This document shows positions 43,254-43,519 of a DNA stretch of 43,519 bases, piece after piece; the first letter of the stretch is position 1, and each line of letters opens with the position of its first letter. Made by a program: the position numbers and the translations under genes. The DNA lies in assembly GCA_012034575.1 (NCBI GenBank), contig JAAUPF010000041.1, positions 1 to 43,519 of the forward strand, written 5' to 3'. The notes under the pieces are model-generated. The model had not been told where the DNA came from, did no database searches, and saw only the letters and a program-made list of their open reading frames with translations. Source of the stretch: Richelia sp. CSU_2_1. Lineage in GTDB: Bacteria > Cyanobacteriota > Cyanobacteriia > Cyanobacteriales > Microcoleaceae.

Positions 43254-43519
43254 GATTCAACCTGCCTTTGCGGATGCTTATTCAAATATGGGCAACACCT
43301 TTAAAAGAGATGCACGACATTCAAGGAGCTTTGCAATGCTACACTCGTGCAATTTCGATCAATCCGGGATTCGCAGATGCACACAGTAACTTGGGATCGA
43401 TTCATAAAGACAGCGGTGACATTCCGAGCGCCATTCAATCCTACCAAACTGCATTGAGGCTAAAAACCGACTTTCCTGATGCTTTTTGCAATCTCGCACA
43501 TTGTCTTCAAATTGTTTGT
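43254..43519 (+). CDS. Animal-type O-GlcNAc transferase (OGT) TPR exon, partial
   Basis: After the AG at 43252-43253 the frame reads [17 protein letters not shown], then (dropping one A of AAAA at 43303-43306) [60 protein letters not shown] and [11 protein letters not shown], running off the window. This is the last TPRs and the linker of metazoan [14 protein letters not shown] just before the catalytic region is diagnostic. Cyanobacterial TPR proteins do not carry that block. The one-base indel and splice-like border match the surrounding sequence quality and a eukaryotic origin. Confidence 0.85.

Noticed and set aside
1..43519. tRNA, rRNA or riboswitch genes
   Set aside because: I looked for T-loop GGTTCRAATCC-type and other conserved motifs on both strands and found none convincing.

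Overview
The window is mostly the chromosome of a filamentous, non-heterocystous-type cyanobacterium (Microcoleus/Oscillatoria/Phormidium-like). The evidence is the very frequent GCGATCGC (HIP1) octamers, the cyanobacterial heptamer repeats (TTGACAG, TAATTGG), many dispersed GC-rich palindromes, and genes known mainly from cyanobacteria: a cyanoexosortase A set with an HpsJ-like gene, an MPBQ/MSBQ methyltransferase of the Synechocystis sll0418 type, and solanesyl diphosphate synthase. The last ~1.5 kb is different. About 42.04-42.80 kb looks phage-like. From ~42.8 kb to the end, at least two stretches read as animal exons (an RRM protein, then O-GlcNAc transferase) with splice-like borders, so the right end is most likely chimeric or contaminated.

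Layout. 0-3 kb: sds, a conserved cyanobacterial protein, and a frameshifted maf. 3.1-5.2 kb: two tandemly duplicated RTX-repeat proteins beside a 67-bp tandem repeat. 5.6-7.8 kb: glutathione reductase, then 800 bp of repeats including a MITE-like element. 7.8-9.4 kb: an ECF sigma factor / membrane anti-sigma candidate / Spy-CpxP-like operon. 9.6-13.4 kb: a Calx-beta protein with eight repeats, split by a frameshift. 14.1-17.9 kb: a Cj0069/ATP-grasp-like protein, a YqiA-like hydrolase, a polyphosphate glucokinase-type ROK kinase and a WGxxGxxG protein. 18.2-22 kb: hisC (interrupted by a repeat) and three minus-strand genes for envelope or unknown proteins. 22.4-25.9 kb: rfbB, then cyanoexosortase A, its associated protein and an HpsJ-like protein. 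26.1-27.9 kb: a JAMM/M67 peptidase and a MoeB-rhodanese E1-like protein. 28-33.3 kb, minus strand: a beta-helix protein, an O-antigen ligase-type protein, a PEP-CTERM protein (visible only after correcting one base) and two unknown proteins. 34-41.9 kb: a transaldolase-family protein, a SanA/YdcF protein, pabC-pabB, a glycosyltransferase, the MPBQ/MSBQ methyltransferase and a META-domain protein.

How genes connect. The exosortase set, rfbB, the ligase, the beta-helix protein and the PEP-CTERM protein together suggest a surface-polysaccharide and protein-anchoring neighbourhood. The sigma / anti-sigma / Spy trio reads as an envelope-stress module. The genes sds and the MPBQ/MSBQ methyltransferase act in the same plastoquinone/tocopherol pathway but lie at opposite ends.

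Quality caution. At least seven genes are broken by single-base changes, nearly all in short homopolymers (maf, the Calx-beta gene, hisC, the PEP-CTERM gene, two phage-like genes, the OGT exon). Sequencing error is the simplest explanation, so the 'pseudogene' labels here mean 'disrupted as read'.
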